The notes under the pieces were generated by a model, which searched no databases, had not been told where the DNA came from, and was given only the letters and a program-made list of their open reading frames with translations. A stretch of 44,745 nucleotides of DNA from an uncultured Actinomycetes bacterium. GTDB taxonomy: Bacteria; Actinomycetota; Acidimicrobiia; Acidimicrobiales; SZUA-35. This document shows positions 22,793 through 30,600 of the stretch, in pieces; position 1 is the stretch's first letter; every line of letters begins with the position of its first letter. Both the position numbers and the translations under genes were made by a program. The stretch lies in assembly GCA_902826025.1 (NCBI GenBank), contig CADEDH010000046.1, forward strand, positions 11,007 to 55,751. The letters run 5' to 3'.

Positions 22793-22873
22793 GGTCACGC
22801 TTCGGCCTACCAGCCGCAGCATCACCCTTCGGCCTACCACCCGCAGCATCACCCTTCGGCCTACCACCCGAAG
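22793..22873. repeat. Three tandem 27-bp repeats at a convergent junction
   Basis: Units 22793-22819, 22820-22846 and 22847-22873, each containing CTTCGGCCTACCA. The second and third differ at one base. The array starts 1 nt after the SDR stop. The third unit contains the stop codon and last three codons of the DinB gene on the other strand. It may have arisen by duplication of that gene's 3' end. Confidence 0.85.
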
Positions 22874-23367
22874 TACCCCCGCAGGTAGCAGGCTTGGCCG
22901 ACGTGTTGGAGGGAGTCGTCGGCGATGCTGACGAGACGGACGCCGAGCGAGACCGGCGGGTCCCAGCGACGGTCGACGATGCGATCGAGGGCGGCATCGT
23001 CGAGCGTGCGGAGGTAGTCGACGGTGCGGGCCTGGACGGCGTCGAGATACCGGAGCAGCGAGTCCGGTCCGTCGGGCTGGACGGCGCTGACGTCGGCTGG
23101 GCGGTGGCCGTAGCCGATGTTGGCCGGGTCGGGGGTGAGGCCGAACCGCGCTGCCCAGTCACCGCGCTCCCAGATCTGAGGGCCGTCCATCAGCTCGGCC
23201 ATGTGGTGGTCCTGCACCCGGGCCAGGTGCCACACCAGCCAGCCGATGGGGTTGGTGCCGTCGGCCGGGAGCTGGGAGAGCTGGGCCGGGGTCAGGTCCT
23301 TCACCGCCCGCTCAGCCAGGGGCGGGATACGACCGTAGAGCTCGAGGTACACGCCGGAGACGTCCAT
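22861..23367 (-). CDS. DinB/DUF664 family protein
   Basis: A 168-residue four-helix metal-binding protein of the DinB/YfiT-like superfamily. Metal-type His residues are in GWLVWHLARVQDHHMAEL and in the last helix, SIADDSLQHVGQACYLRGYF. In actinobacteria such proteins are proposed thiol (mycothiol) transferases or hydrolases. The function of this one is unproven. Length is normal. The start is ATG 23367; a GGAATGG stretch just upstream is a possible ribosome site. Confidence 0.87.
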   Translation of the reverse strand: MDVSGVYLELYGRIPPLAERAVKDLTPAQLSQLPADGTNPIGWLVWHLARVQDHHMAELMDGPQIWERGDWAARFGLTPDPANIGYGHRPADVSAVQPDGPDSLLRYLDAVQARTVDYLRTLDDAALDRIVDRRWDPPVSLGVRLVSIADDSLQHVGQACYLRGYFGW

Positions 23368-23420
23368 ACCGCCATTCCACCACGCCGGGAACGGGCTCGC
23401 TCCGGGATGGCACGAACCGC

Positions 23421-23426
23421 TAGAAC
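23421..23426 (+). promoter_or_regulatory. -10-like hexamer of the NUDIX gene
   Basis: TAGAAC ends 6 nt before GTG 23433. The last base departs from TANNNT, so confidence is lower than for its siblings. Confidence 0.35.
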
Positions 23427-23432
23427 TGTGGC

Positions 23433-23924
23433 GTGTTCCCGCGTCTCCGATTCCGCCAGGCCGTGCGCGGCCTCATGATCGATCCCGCCGACCGGGTCCT
23501 GCTCATCCGCCTGGAGTACCCCGACTGGACCGGCTGGGTGCTGCCCGGGGGCGGCATCGAGGCGGGCGAAGACCATGTGGCCGCCCTCCATCGGGAGCTG
23601 GCCGAGGAGACCGGAGTGCCTCAGGTGTTCATGGGCCCGCCGGTGTGGCACCGCCGGGTGGTTGCGCCCGGCATCTCGCCCGACTTCGACGGCCAGGAGG
23701 AGCTGGTGTTCCTCGTGCCCTGCCACGCCTTCGAGGTGGCACCGGGGCTGCCCCCCGACCAGCTCCTGGCCGAAGGCTACGCCGGGCACCGATGGTGGAC
23801 GATGGCCGATCTGGAGTCCACCACCGAGATCATCCGTCCGGCCAACCTGGCTGAGCTGCTCACCCACATCCTGGAGCACGGGGCGCCGGCCACGCCGTTC
23901 CGGTTGGAGGAACCTCCGGGCTGA
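23433..23924 (+). CDS. NUDIX hydrolase
   Basis: A 163-residue Mg-dependent pyrophosphohydrolase. A complete Nudix box is seen at about residues 37-58, GGIEAGEDHVAALHRELAEE then TG (Gx5Ex7REUxEExG). It is preceded by VLLIRLEYPDWTGWVLPGGG. The substrate within the nucleoside-diphosphate-linked class cannot be predicted. GTG 23433 is used because no other start precedes the conserved first strand. It ends 15 nt before the convergent Uma2 gene. Confidence 0.92.
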   Translation: MFPRLRFRQAVRGLMIDPADRVLLIRLEYPDWTGWVLPGGGIEAGEDHVAALHRELAEETGVPQVFMGPPVWHRRVVAPGISPDFDGQEELVFLVPCHAFEVAPGLPPDQLLAEGYAGHRWWTMADLESTTEIIRPANLAELLTHILEHGAPATPFRLEEPPG

Positions 23925-23939
23925 GCGCCCGAAACGCCG

Positions 23940-24623
23940 TCAGCCTGAAGCGGCGGGCGGGTCGAACTCGGGCGTGATCCCCGCAGCCTCCATCTGGCGG
24001 ACGAGCGCCGCCAGCCGCTCCTCGGCCGCTTCAGCACGGCCTTCGGCCTCGAGAGCACGGCGTCGGACCTGGTCCAGAAGGTCTGCATCGCTCGTGCCTC
24101 GCAGCCCACCTGGGGTCTCCAGTACCAGGTCGCCCACCTCGAAGCTGAGACGGATATCGCCCAGCTCCTCCATCGGTTGACCGGCCCAGGGCTGCGGTTC
24201 ACGATCACCCGGGCCGAGCCGCAGGACGGCCTGGCCGGGAGACTGGACGATCACGAGGTAGACCACCGCCCCCAGCTGGTGCAGGCGAAGCGCCTTGGTC
24301 CGGAGCGAGACATAGGTGTCGCTGGCCGACGGCACCTCCACCACCGCAAGCGGAGGTGGGCCTCCCGTCTGGTCCTGACGATAGGAGGTGGGCGACGGCT
24401 CGATCGCTCCCGCTGGCAGCACCATCAGGTCGGGGGCCACCGGACCGCCGCCGTCGGTGGGGTACCAGTTCATGTCCCGGAACACCTGGACCTGAGAGCC
24501 AAGGGTATGGGTGACAGCCAGGCCGACGAGATCGATCGCCTGGCGATGGGCGGCGCTCTCCGGCACCTTCAACGTGTCCGGGTCGAGGACCGGCTGGTCT
24601 TCGTCGAACTGCAGGGCAGGCAT
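23940..24623 (-). CDS. Uma2-family (DUF820) putative restriction-endonuclease-fold protein
   Basis: A 227-residue protein with the PD-(D/E)xK-like Uma2 fold. GGPVAPDLMVLPAGA supplies the Asp, PPPLAVVEVPSASD the E-x-(S) element, and SLRTKALRLHQLGAVVYLVI the distal Lys and helix. Residues ~180-220 form a Glu/Ala-rich coiled coil (RRRALEAEGRAEAAEERLAA), common in this family. Uma2 genes are abundant in cyanobacteria and actinobacteria and their role is unknown. No restriction system surrounds it. A TAGTCT hexamer ends 6 nt before ATG 24623. Confidence 0.88.
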   Translation of the reverse strand: MPALQFDEDQPVLDPDTLKVPESAAHRQAIDLVGLAVTHTLGSQVQVFRDMNWYPTDGGGPVAPDLMVLPAGAIEPSPTSYRQDQTGGPPPLAVVEVPSASDTYVSLRTKALRLHQLGAVVYLVIVQSPGQAVLRLGPGDREPQPWAGQPMEELGDIRLSFEVGDLVLETPGGLRGTSDADLLDQVRRRALEAEGRAEAAEERLAALVRQMEAAGITPEFDPPAASG

Positions 24624-24629
24624 GGACCG

Positions 24630-24635
24630 AGACTA
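24630..24635 (-). promoter_or_regulatory. -10 hexamer of the Uma2 gene
   Basis: TAGTCT on the minus strand ends 6 nt before ATG 24623. It lies just beyond the 3' end of the upstream membrane-protein gene (stop at 24633). Confidence 0.5.
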
Positions 24636-25874
24636 GCCGGGTGGTGTGACAGCCTGGGCGGCCCGGTGGAGTACCCACTCCAACGGACCCCGCCGGGCCC
24701 GGAACAACCAGCCGAGCACGAAGGCGCCGGTGAGGAACGCCATCAGCACCAGGGCCTGAGCAACGGGGCGGAGGCCGAACCCCACGTCCCACTTCGCCAT
24801 CGGCCAGCCGGCCACGATATGGGCCGAGTAGACCGTGAGTGGGATCCGCCCGGGCCACGCCGCCTCCCGCACCACGGCCCGGCTCACCCACCGCTCCAAC
24901 GCCGCCCACCCGCTGAGGGCGGCCCCGGTGACGCCCAGGATCTGCCACAGCTCGAACGTGGTACCGGTGTGGTGGCCGGCGGTGAGCAGGACCTCGGCCT
25001 CGGACGACACGGGCACACCGGTCCCGTTGTCGAACGAGGGCACGAACGCCGGATCGCCCCCGGCCGTCGACCGGGCGGCGGCATCGGCGGCCGCCTGGTC
25101 GACGAGCTCGGCCCGGACGTCGGTGGCTGCCTCGACGGCGGCCGACCCGCCGAATCCGAGGGCCAGCATCACCGCCGACGCAGCGGCGAGCCGCCCGAGC
25201 GCCCCCGGGCGGACCAGCCCGCAACGTTGCGCGCCCCAGCCGACGAGGGCCAGCGAGAGCCAGGTCGGCGCCGGGTAGGTGCCGTCGAGCAGCAGGGTCC
25301 TGGCCACGGTGGCTACCGGCCGGGGCCCGCTGAGCATGGTCCAGGTCACGTGGTAGCCGGCCTCGACGGCGGACCCGTCGAGCACCTGCGTCCGCAGCCA
25401 CAGCGACACCGCCGGCCACACCACGGTGAGGACCAGCCCGATCACCACGAGGGCCCGGCCGCCGAGGCGGCGGAAAGGTAGGGCCGCCAGGAAGACGACG
25501 GCATAGACACCCAGGATCACCACCGGGCCGAAGCTGATCCGAGCCAGCGCCACCCCGAGCGCGAACAGCAGCGCCGACCGCACCAGCTGCGGTGGCCAGG
25601 CCCGCCAACCCGGCACCGACAGGCGGCGGGTCAGGCCCATCGAGACCCCGGCGAGCAGCACGAAGCCGCCGGCCGAGTAGCCGTCCACCCACCGTAGGAA
25701 CGTCCACCGGTCGGCCGCCGACCCGGCCACGTGGGCCACGAACATGCCGAGGATGGCCAGAGTCCGGGCCGCGTCGATCGCGCTCAGCCGCCGCCGCTCT
25801 CGACCGCCGCCGTCCGGCTCGGTGTAGCCGGCCGTGGAGGGACCGGTAGCGGTGGCGGTGGGAGACGAGGTCAT
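24633..25874 (-). CDS. Polytopic membrane protein, HGSNAT/DUF418-like acyltransferase fold
   Basis: A 413-residue protein with about ten transmembrane helices. After a 40-residue polar N-terminus it has RRLSAIDAARTLAILGMFVA followed by H, the signature opening of the heparan-alpha-glucosaminide acetyltransferase (DUF1624)/DUF418 group. A non-membrane insert of about 70 residues (from AAVEAATDVRAEL to VLLTAGHHTGT) probably faces outside. Near the end, IPLTVYSAHIVAG matches the conserved LTxYxxH element. A role in moving acyl groups to envelope sugars is likely but unproven. ATG 25874 is preceded by GGGAGCGGCC. Confidence 0.78.
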   Translation of the reverse strand: MTSSPTATATGPSTAGYTEPDGGGRERRRLSAIDAARTLAILGMFVAHVAGSAADRWTFLRWVDGYSAGGFVLLAGVSMGLTRRLSVPGWRAWPPQLVRSALLFALGVALARISFGPVVILGVYAVVFLAALPFRRLGGRALVVIGLVLTVVWPAVSLWLRTQVLDGSAVEAGYHVTWTMLSGPRPVATVARTLLLDGTYPAPTWLSLALVGWGAQRCGLVRPGALGRLAAASAVMLALGFGGSAAVEAATDVRAELVDQAAADAAARSTAGGDPAFVPSFDNGTGVPVSSEAEVLLTAGHHTGTTFELWQILGVTGAALSGWAALERWVSRAVVREAAWPGRIPLTVYSAHIVAGWPMAKWDVGFGLRPVAQALVLMAFLTGAFVLGWLFRARRGPLEWVLHRAAQAVTPPG

Positions 25875-25969
25875 GGCCGCTCCCGTCGACGGTACCCAAC
25901 GGCCCCCGACCGAACCGTCCCCGCTGCGACGCGGACCGGGGGGAGCCGGCTCTGGTTGACTGGGCTTCC

Positions 25970-27052
25970 ATGGGGATGGACCGGGAGACGATGGAGTTGT
26001 ACGAGGCGGGGGCCGAGCTGTACCGGGCCAACCGCTCCGCCGGCTACGCGGCTCGGGCCGAAGCGCTGACGGCCGCTGCCGAACCGGGAAGGGCCCGGTT
26101 CGACCTGGGCTGCGGGCCCGGCTGGTACGGGCCCTTCCTCGGCTCGCCCCTGGTGGCGCTCGACGCCGCCGACGCCATGCTCCGCCTCGTGCCGGGGCAC
26201 GCCCCCGGCGCCCTGCGGGTGCGGGCCGACCTGACCGCGCTCCCGTTCCGGGCCGGGGCCGGTGGGGCGGCGTGGGCCGCCAAGTCCTATGTCCACACAC
26301 CCCGCACGGCACTGCCGATGGCGCTGTGGGACCTCCACCGCACGTTGGCCGTCGGCGCCCCGATCGAGCTGATCGTGTTCGAAGGCCACGCCGACGAGCG
26401 ATGGGCCGACGACGACCTGGCCGTGGTCGCCGGCGGCACGAAGCACCGTCTGTTCTCGGCCTGGACCGAGGCCGAGCTACGCGACCTGGCCCACGGCGCC
26501 GGGTTCACCGACGTGACCGTCACCCGGGACAGTCCGGCCCTGATCCTGAACGCCGTCCGGGCCCGGACTCTGGCCGACACGGTGGGCCCCGACCTCGGCC
26601 TCCTGCTGGTGGGTCTCAACCCCTCGCTCTACTCCGCCGACGCCGGGTTCGCCTTTGCCCGCCCTGGCAATCGCTTCTGGCCGGCGCTGGCCGCCGCCGG
26701 CGTCCACGACGGCCCCCGCAACCCGGCCCGGCTGGCCCAACCCGGCGGGATCGGGTTCACCGATCTGGTGAAGCGGGCCACCCGCCAGGCCGCCGAGCTG
26801 ACGCCGGACGAGATGGCGGCCGGGCTGGCCCGCATCGACCGGCTGGCCGACTGGCTGCGGCCGGCCGCGGTGTGCTTCCTCGGCCTCAGCGGGTGGCGGG
26901 CCGCCGTGGACCGGCGGGCCACCGCCGGCTGGCAGGACCGCTCGATCGGCGGCCGCCCCGCCTACGTGATGCCGAACCCTTCGGGTCTCAACGCCCATGC
27001 CACCGTGGCCTCGCTGGCCGAGCACCTCCGCACGGCATGGACGACCCCGTAG
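25970..27052 (+). CDS. Fusion: SAM-dependent methyltransferase + Mug-type uracil-DNA glycosylase
   Basis: A 360-residue two-domain protein. Residues ~1-195 are a class I methyltransferase: FDLGCGPGWYGPFL is motif I, followed by a DAADAMLRL strand/helix and SYVHTPRTALPMALWDLHRT in the later core. Residues ~205-360 match the Mug/TDG mismatch glycosylase family: LLLVGLNPSLYS (residues 211-222), then AFARPGNRFWPALAAAG, and MPNPSGLNAHAT near 334-345. In Mug the Asn of GxNPG-type motifs activates water to excise uracil or thymine opposite G. The methyltransferase substrate is unknown. The link suggests coupled base modification and repair (inference). No frameshift separates the halves. Confidence 0.86.
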   Translation: MGMDRETMELYEAGAELYRANRSAGYAARAEALTAAAEPGRARFDLGCGPGWYGPFLGSPLVALDAADAMLRLVPGHAPGALRVRADLTALPFRAGAGGAAWAAKSYVHTPRTALPMALWDLHRTLAVGAPIELIVFEGHADERWADDDLAVVAGGTKHRLFSAWTEAELRDLAHGAGFTDVTVTRDSPALILNAVRARTLADTVGPDLGLLLVGLNPSLYSADAGFAFARPGNRFWPALAAAGVHDGPRNPARLAQPGGIGFTDLVKRATRQAAELTPDEMAAGLARIDRLADWLRPAAVCFLGLSGWRAAVDRRATAGWQDRSIGGRPAYVMPNPSGLNAHATVASLAEHLRTAWTTP

Positions 27053-27054
27053 GG

Positions 27055-27151
27055 GACACTCAGAGTTCAGGTCCCCGCAGGGGACACTCAGAGTTCCGCC
27101 GCAGGCGGAACTCTGAGCAACCCGTAGGGTTGCCGTCCCCACAGGGGACAC
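27055..27151. terminator. Chain of four hairpins between convergent genes
   Basis: On the plus strand four short-loop hairpins follow each other. GTCCCC-GCA-GGGGAC is at 27071-27085. A 14-bp stem with a GCA loop is at 27087-27117. GCAACCC-GTA-GGGTTGC is at 27117-27133, and GTCCCC-ACA-GGGGAC at 27135-27149. The motif GGGGACACTCAG occurs at both ends and includes stop codons of both flanking genes. It is a likely bidirectional terminator. Confidence 0.65.
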
Positions 27152-27670
27152 TCAGACCAGCCGGATGTCCACCGGGACCGGCCGCTGCAGGGTGTGGCCC
27201 ACCGGCGAGGTGCCCACCACAGCCTCGTGGAGGGTGGCCAGCTGCTCGGGGGTGGCGTCGGCGTCGAGATGCACGTCGACCTTGATGCCCTGGTAGCCGG
27301 CGTTGCCCTCGGGCTCCAGCCCGAGGAACGTCTTCAGGTTGAGGTCGCCGGCCAGATCGATGCTGAGACTGCGGATCTCGATCCCGGCGGCGCTGGCATT
27401 GGCGGCGTAGCCCACGGCCAGGCAGTTGCCGAGAGCGCCCAGGAGCTGCTCCACCGGGTTGGGGGCGGTGTCGGTGCCGCCCAGGCCCACCGGCTCGTCC
27501 GACTCCAGCGGGGCGAAGTCCCGCACCTGGGCCGACGAACGGAAGGCGCCGTCCCAGGTGACCGTGGCCTGCCACACCGTGTCGGCCACCTCGGGGCTCT
27601 CCTGGACCTTGCCGGCCAGGCCGGCCACCGCTTCCAGGTTGACGTCGTTGAGGTTGGTGGATGTAGACAA
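27152..27670 (-). CDS. OsmC/Ohr-family protein
   Basis: A 172-residue OsmC-like protein. VGLGGTDTAPNPVEQLLGAL followed by GNCLAVGY gives the first peroxidatic-type Cys; the second Cys of Ohr proteins is not evident near SIDLAGDLNLKTFLGL. It may thus be a non-peroxidase OsmC relative. Homology begins around LSTSTNLNDVN. A GGAG ribosome site 7 nt upstream selects the TTG start at 27670 rather than the distal in-frame start at 27742. It is divergent from the dienelactone hydrolase. Confidence 0.84.
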   Translation of the reverse strand: MSTSTNLNDVNLEAVAGLAGKVQESPEVADTVWQATVTWDGAFRSSAQVRDFAPLESDEPVGLGGTDTAPNPVEQLLGALGNCLAVGYAANASAAGIEIRSLSIDLAGDLNLKTFLGLEPEGNAGYQGIKVDVHLDADATPEQLATLHEAVVGTSPVGHTLQRPVPVDIRLV

Positions 27671-27756
27671 GGTGGACTCCAGCCGGCCTAAAAGTCGAGT
27701 AGGTAAGTCAGGAATCGTATCGGCCCCGACGCCGGGGCGCACCAGAGAGGGACCCG

Positions 27757-28497
27757 ATGATCGAGCACGAGATCGACCTGCCGACCCGGGCTGGGGCCAT
27801 GCCCACGTTCATCGCCCACCCCGAGCGGGGCGGCCCCCACCCGGCGGTGCTGTTGCTCATGGACGCCCCCGGCGTGCGCGACGAGCTGCGGGACATGGCC
27901 CGGCGGCTGGCCACCGTGGGCTACGTGGTGCTGCTGCCCAACCTCTACTACCGGGCCGGGACCGATACGTACTACGGGCCCGACGTGCTGACCCCGGGCA
28001 GCGACGACTACAAGCGCATGCGGGCCGTCCGCACCAAGATGACGATCCCCCCGGTGATGGACGACGTGGCCGACATGCTGGCCTTCATCGACGGCTTCGA
28101 GGCGGCCGCCGCCGGCCCGGTGGGGGCCCACGGGTACTGCATGAGCGGCCCCTACGCCCTGGCTGCCGCCGCCCGCTTCCCCGACCGGGTGCGGGCCGCT
28201 GCGTCGTTCTACGGCACCTGGCTCGTGTCCGACGCCGAGGAGAGCCCCCACCTCAACCTGGGAAAGATCACGGGCGAGATCTACATCAGCTGCGCCGAGC
28301 ACGACGACCTGGCCCCGCCCGACATGGTGGCCGAACTGCGCCGCCTGTTCGACGCCTCGGGCGTGGCCGGCGAACTGGAGATCCAACCCGATGTCCACCA
28401 CGGCTTCGCCTTCCCCGGCCGCTGGTGTTACGACCAGCCCGCCGCCGAGCGGCACTGGGAGCGCCTCATCAGCCTCTACCGCCGGGTGCTGGGCTGA
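27757..28497 (+). CDS. Dienelactone hydrolase family protein
   Basis: A 246-residue alpha/beta hydrolase. The nucleophile elbow is GAHGYCMSGPYALAAAARFP, with Cys as nucleophile, diagnostic of dienelactone hydrolases. A catalytic Asp is in ISCAEHDDLAP, and the His in VHHGFAFPGRWCY. The family opens lactone intermediates in (chloro)aromatic ring degradation. Its position next to the convergent Rieske dioxygenase operon makes a role in that pathway plausible, although separately transcribed. A GAGAGGG ribosome site precedes ATG 27757. Confidence 0.92.
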   Translation: MIEHEIDLPTRAGAMPTFIAHPERGGPHPAVLLLMDAPGVRDELRDMARRLATVGYVVLLPNLYYRAGTDTYYGPDVLTPGSDDYKRMRAVRTKMTIPPVMDDVADMLAFIDGFEAAAAGPVGAHGYCMSGPYALAAAARFPDRVRAAASFYGTWLVSDAEESPHLNLGKITGEIYISCAEHDDLAPPDMVAELRRLFDASGVAGELEIQPDVHHGFAFPGRWCYDQPAAERHWERLISLYRRVLG

Positions 28498-28519
28498 ACC
28501 GGCCGCCCGTCCAGTCGGT

Positions 28520-28609
28520 GACACACGGAGTTTCCGCGAAGCGAAACTCCAGGTCCCCGAAGGGGACACACGGAGTTTCCGCGAAGCGAAACTCCAGGTC
28601 CCCGAAGGG
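28520..28609. repeat. Two perfect 45-bp direct repeats, each with two hairpins (probable terminator)
   Basis: Units 28520-28564 and 28565-28609 are identical. Each holds the stem GGAGTTTC/GAAACTCC around CGCGAAGC, and GTCCCC-GAA-GGGGAC. Read on the minus strand the latter has a C(TTCG)G tetraloop. A GACACTCAG tail at 28610 runs into the stop of the dioxygenase alpha gene, as in the array near 27100. It is located between convergent genes. Confidence 0.85.
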
Positions 28610-28614
28610 GACAC

Positions 28615-29997
28615 TCAGTCGGCTACGACCTCAGGCCAGGAGTCGGGCGACGTCATGTACTCCAGCCACCGGCGGTAGAAGGCCCGCTGGGGCTCCTCGC
28701 CGATCGGCTCGGGCGACACGGTGCCGGGGTAGACCGGGTCGGGGCCGGCCAAGCCCATGCCCATCTGGTAGTTGAACAGCTGGCGCCGGGCCATCGGCCC
28801 CTGCAGCGCGGCCTGCACCGCGCTCCAGTTCTCCCCGTCGTCGGCGTCGGCCAGGCCCAGGGGCCATACGGCGTGGCACCGCACCATGGCCGCCTTCACC
28901 TCGGGCGGGGCGGCGGCGTCGACCAGGCACCAGCGCCAGAGCTCGAAGTGCTCGGGGCCCACCGGGTGGGCCACGCCGATGGTGGACGCCCCGAACACGC
29001 CGGCCAGGTAGATGAAGGTGGGGAACACCAGGCCAGCCGTGCCCGACGGCCCTTTGGCCCGTTCCGCCCCCAGCCGGTTGGTCACCTCGACGTCGGTGGC
29101 CTCGTAATAGTCGGCTACCACCGCCTGGTCCCGGGCCATCTGGCGCAGGCCGCCGGTGAGGGCCTTGTCGCTGGTGAAGAACCCGGCCACGCCATGGCCC
29201 TGGCGATGGCTGAACTGGCGCCCGGGCCGGGCCATGGCGGTGGTGAACCGCATGGCCCGACCCGTCGGCACCGGGTCGGCTGAGATCGGGTCGGTAGCCC
29301 CGGCCGGATCGGCGGTGACCGGCGCCAGAGCCGAGGCGGCCGAGGCGTGGGTGATGCCGGCGTGGTAGTTGTCGCCGGCGAACTGCTCGGCGATCAGCTT
29401 CCAGTTACCGTGCATGCGGATCTTGTGTACCCCGCCCGTCACCTCGGTGCCGCCCTCCCGCCGGTCGAGCAGGCAGTCGAGGTACCAGGCCATCTCCCCC
29501 AGGTAGTCGACCAGTGAGGGGGCGTCGGGGCTGAAGGTGGCGAACACCAGCCCCTTGTATCCCTCCACCCGGGGCACCGGGGTCAGCCCCCAGGCGCCGG
29601 TGTCGAGCTGGCCCCGGTAGCCGTTCTCCAGGTTGGGCACGTTGATCAGCCGGCCGGCCTCGTCGTAGGTCCAGCCGTGAAAGGGGCAGGTGAAGGCCCT
29701 CGAGTGGCCAGCGTCGGCCCGGCACACGGCCATCCCCCGGTGGCGGCAGGAGTTGAGCATGGCGGCGATCGAGCCGTCGCGCTGGCGGGCCACCAGCACC
29801 GGGTCGGCCCCGATGAAGGTGGTGACGAAGTCTCCCGGTTGGCGGAGCTGGCTCTCGTGGACGAGATAGTTCCAGGCCCGGGGGAACACCCGCTCGGTCT
29901 CCTGGCGGTGGATGCCGGGGTCGACGAAGATCTCGCCGCTCACCAGCCCTTCCCGCCAGCGGACCAGGTCCTCGAGCTTCGTATCGTCGGCGCCCAT
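28615..29997 (-). CDS. Rieske ring-hydroxylating dioxygenase, alpha subunit
   Basis: A 460-residue oxygenase component. The Rieske [2Fe-2S] ligands are C84-x-H86 (SCRHRGMAVC) and C104-x2-H107 (CPFHGWTYD). The mononuclear iron site is FAGDNYHAGITH, with D209 and ligands H212 and H217. A third carboxylate lies in the C-terminal domain. It adds both atoms of O2 to an aromatic ring, working with the beta subunit encoded 41 nt upstream. No ferredoxin or reductase gene is in the window. ATG 29997 gives a family-typical N-terminus. The substrate is unknown. Confidence 0.94.
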   Translation of the reverse strand: MGADDTKLEDLVRWREGLVSGEIFVDPGIHRQETERVFPRAWNYLVHESQLRQPGDFVTTFIGADPVLVARQRDGSIAAMLNSCRHRGMAVCRADAGHSRAFTCPFHGWTYDEAGRLINVPNLENGYRGQLDTGAWGLTPVPRVEGYKGLVFATFSPDAPSLVDYLGEMAWYLDCLLDRREGGTEVTGGVHKIRMHGNWKLIAEQFAGDNYHAGITHASAASALAPVTADPAGATDPISADPVPTGRAMRFTTAMARPGRQFSHRQGHGVAGFFTSDKALTGGLRQMARDQAVVADYYEATDVEVTNRLGAERAKGPSGTAGLVFPTFIYLAGVFGASTIGVAHPVGPEHFELWRWCLVDAAAPPEVKAAMVRCHAVWPLGLADADDGENWSAVQAALQGPMARRQLFNYQMGMGLAGPDPVYPGTVSPEPIGEEPQRAFYRRWLEYMTSPDSWPEVVAD

Positions 29998-30038
29998 CCG
30001 CCTGCCTACCTCTCCCGGGGGCTGACGCCCCCGTCGGC

Positions 30039-30581
30039 TCAAAAGAACACGCTCAGGTTCTTGGACAGCACCACGTTCTGGTCGAGCGTGATGGCCCGGC
30101 GTGCGATCAGCCAGCCCGGCCCGTCGGTGCCGCCGTCCTCGCCGACCCGACGCAGCACGTCGTGGCGCTCGCCGGCCCACAGGTCCACCTCGTCGCGCAG
30201 CCGGTTCCGGTAACACAGGAAGTTCGAGCGCACGGCGTACTCACCGGCTGCCTCCCCGGGGGCGATCCGGATGTTCGACACCAGGTGCCGGGTGCGCGAC
30301 GGCGGGTCTTCGGCCCAGTGGGTGACCACCCCCATCTGGCGCACCCGCCAGCCCAACGTCGTCTTGTCGTCGTCGAACAGGGCCACCTCACCGGGGGCCG
30401 ATGCCTCCCGCCCCCGGTCGCGCCGCAGCCGGTTGGCCTGGGTGGGGGCCCAGTAGTGGATGTCGTCGGCCAGGAGGGCCAGCCAGTCGTCGTAGCGGTG
30501 GTCGTCGAGCAGCTCGGCCTCCAGGTAGAGGAACTCCTCGATCGACAGCCGCAGCGCCAGGGCGTCGAGGGTGGCGCTCAT
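30039..30581 (-). CDS. Ring-hydroxylating dioxygenase, beta subunit
   Basis: A 180-residue SnoaL/NTF2-fold structural subunit. IEEFLYLEAELLDDHRYDDW and LLADDIHYWAPTQANRLRRD are the hallmark start. The C-terminus shows DLWAGERHDVLRRV and a strand leading to LDQNVVLSKNLSVFF. It makes an alpha3beta3-type oxygenase with the downstream alpha subunit. The start is ATG 30581, 19 nt after the lactonase gene, so the three genes form an operon on the minus strand. Confidence 0.93.
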   Translation of the reverse strand: MSATLDALALRLSIEEFLYLEAELLDDHRYDDWLALLADDIHYWAPTQANRLRRDRGREASAPGEVALFDDDKTTLGWRVRQMGVVTHWAEDPPSRTRHLVSNIRIAPGEAAGEYAVRSNFLCYRNRLRDEVDLWAGERHDVLRRVGEDGGTDGPGWLIARRAITLDQNVVLSKNLSVFF

Positions 30582-30600
30582 CGGAGCGACCCCCTCCCGG

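Noticed and set aside
22793-22873. 27-bp repeats as a CRISPR
   Set aside because: Units are directly adjacent with no spacers, and one overlaps a coding end.
27055-28617. Possible CRISPR array or riboswitch at the repeat/hairpin clusters
   Set aside because: Repeats are hairpins without variable spacers of constant length, and sit at gene 3' ends between convergent genes rather than upstream of a gene.
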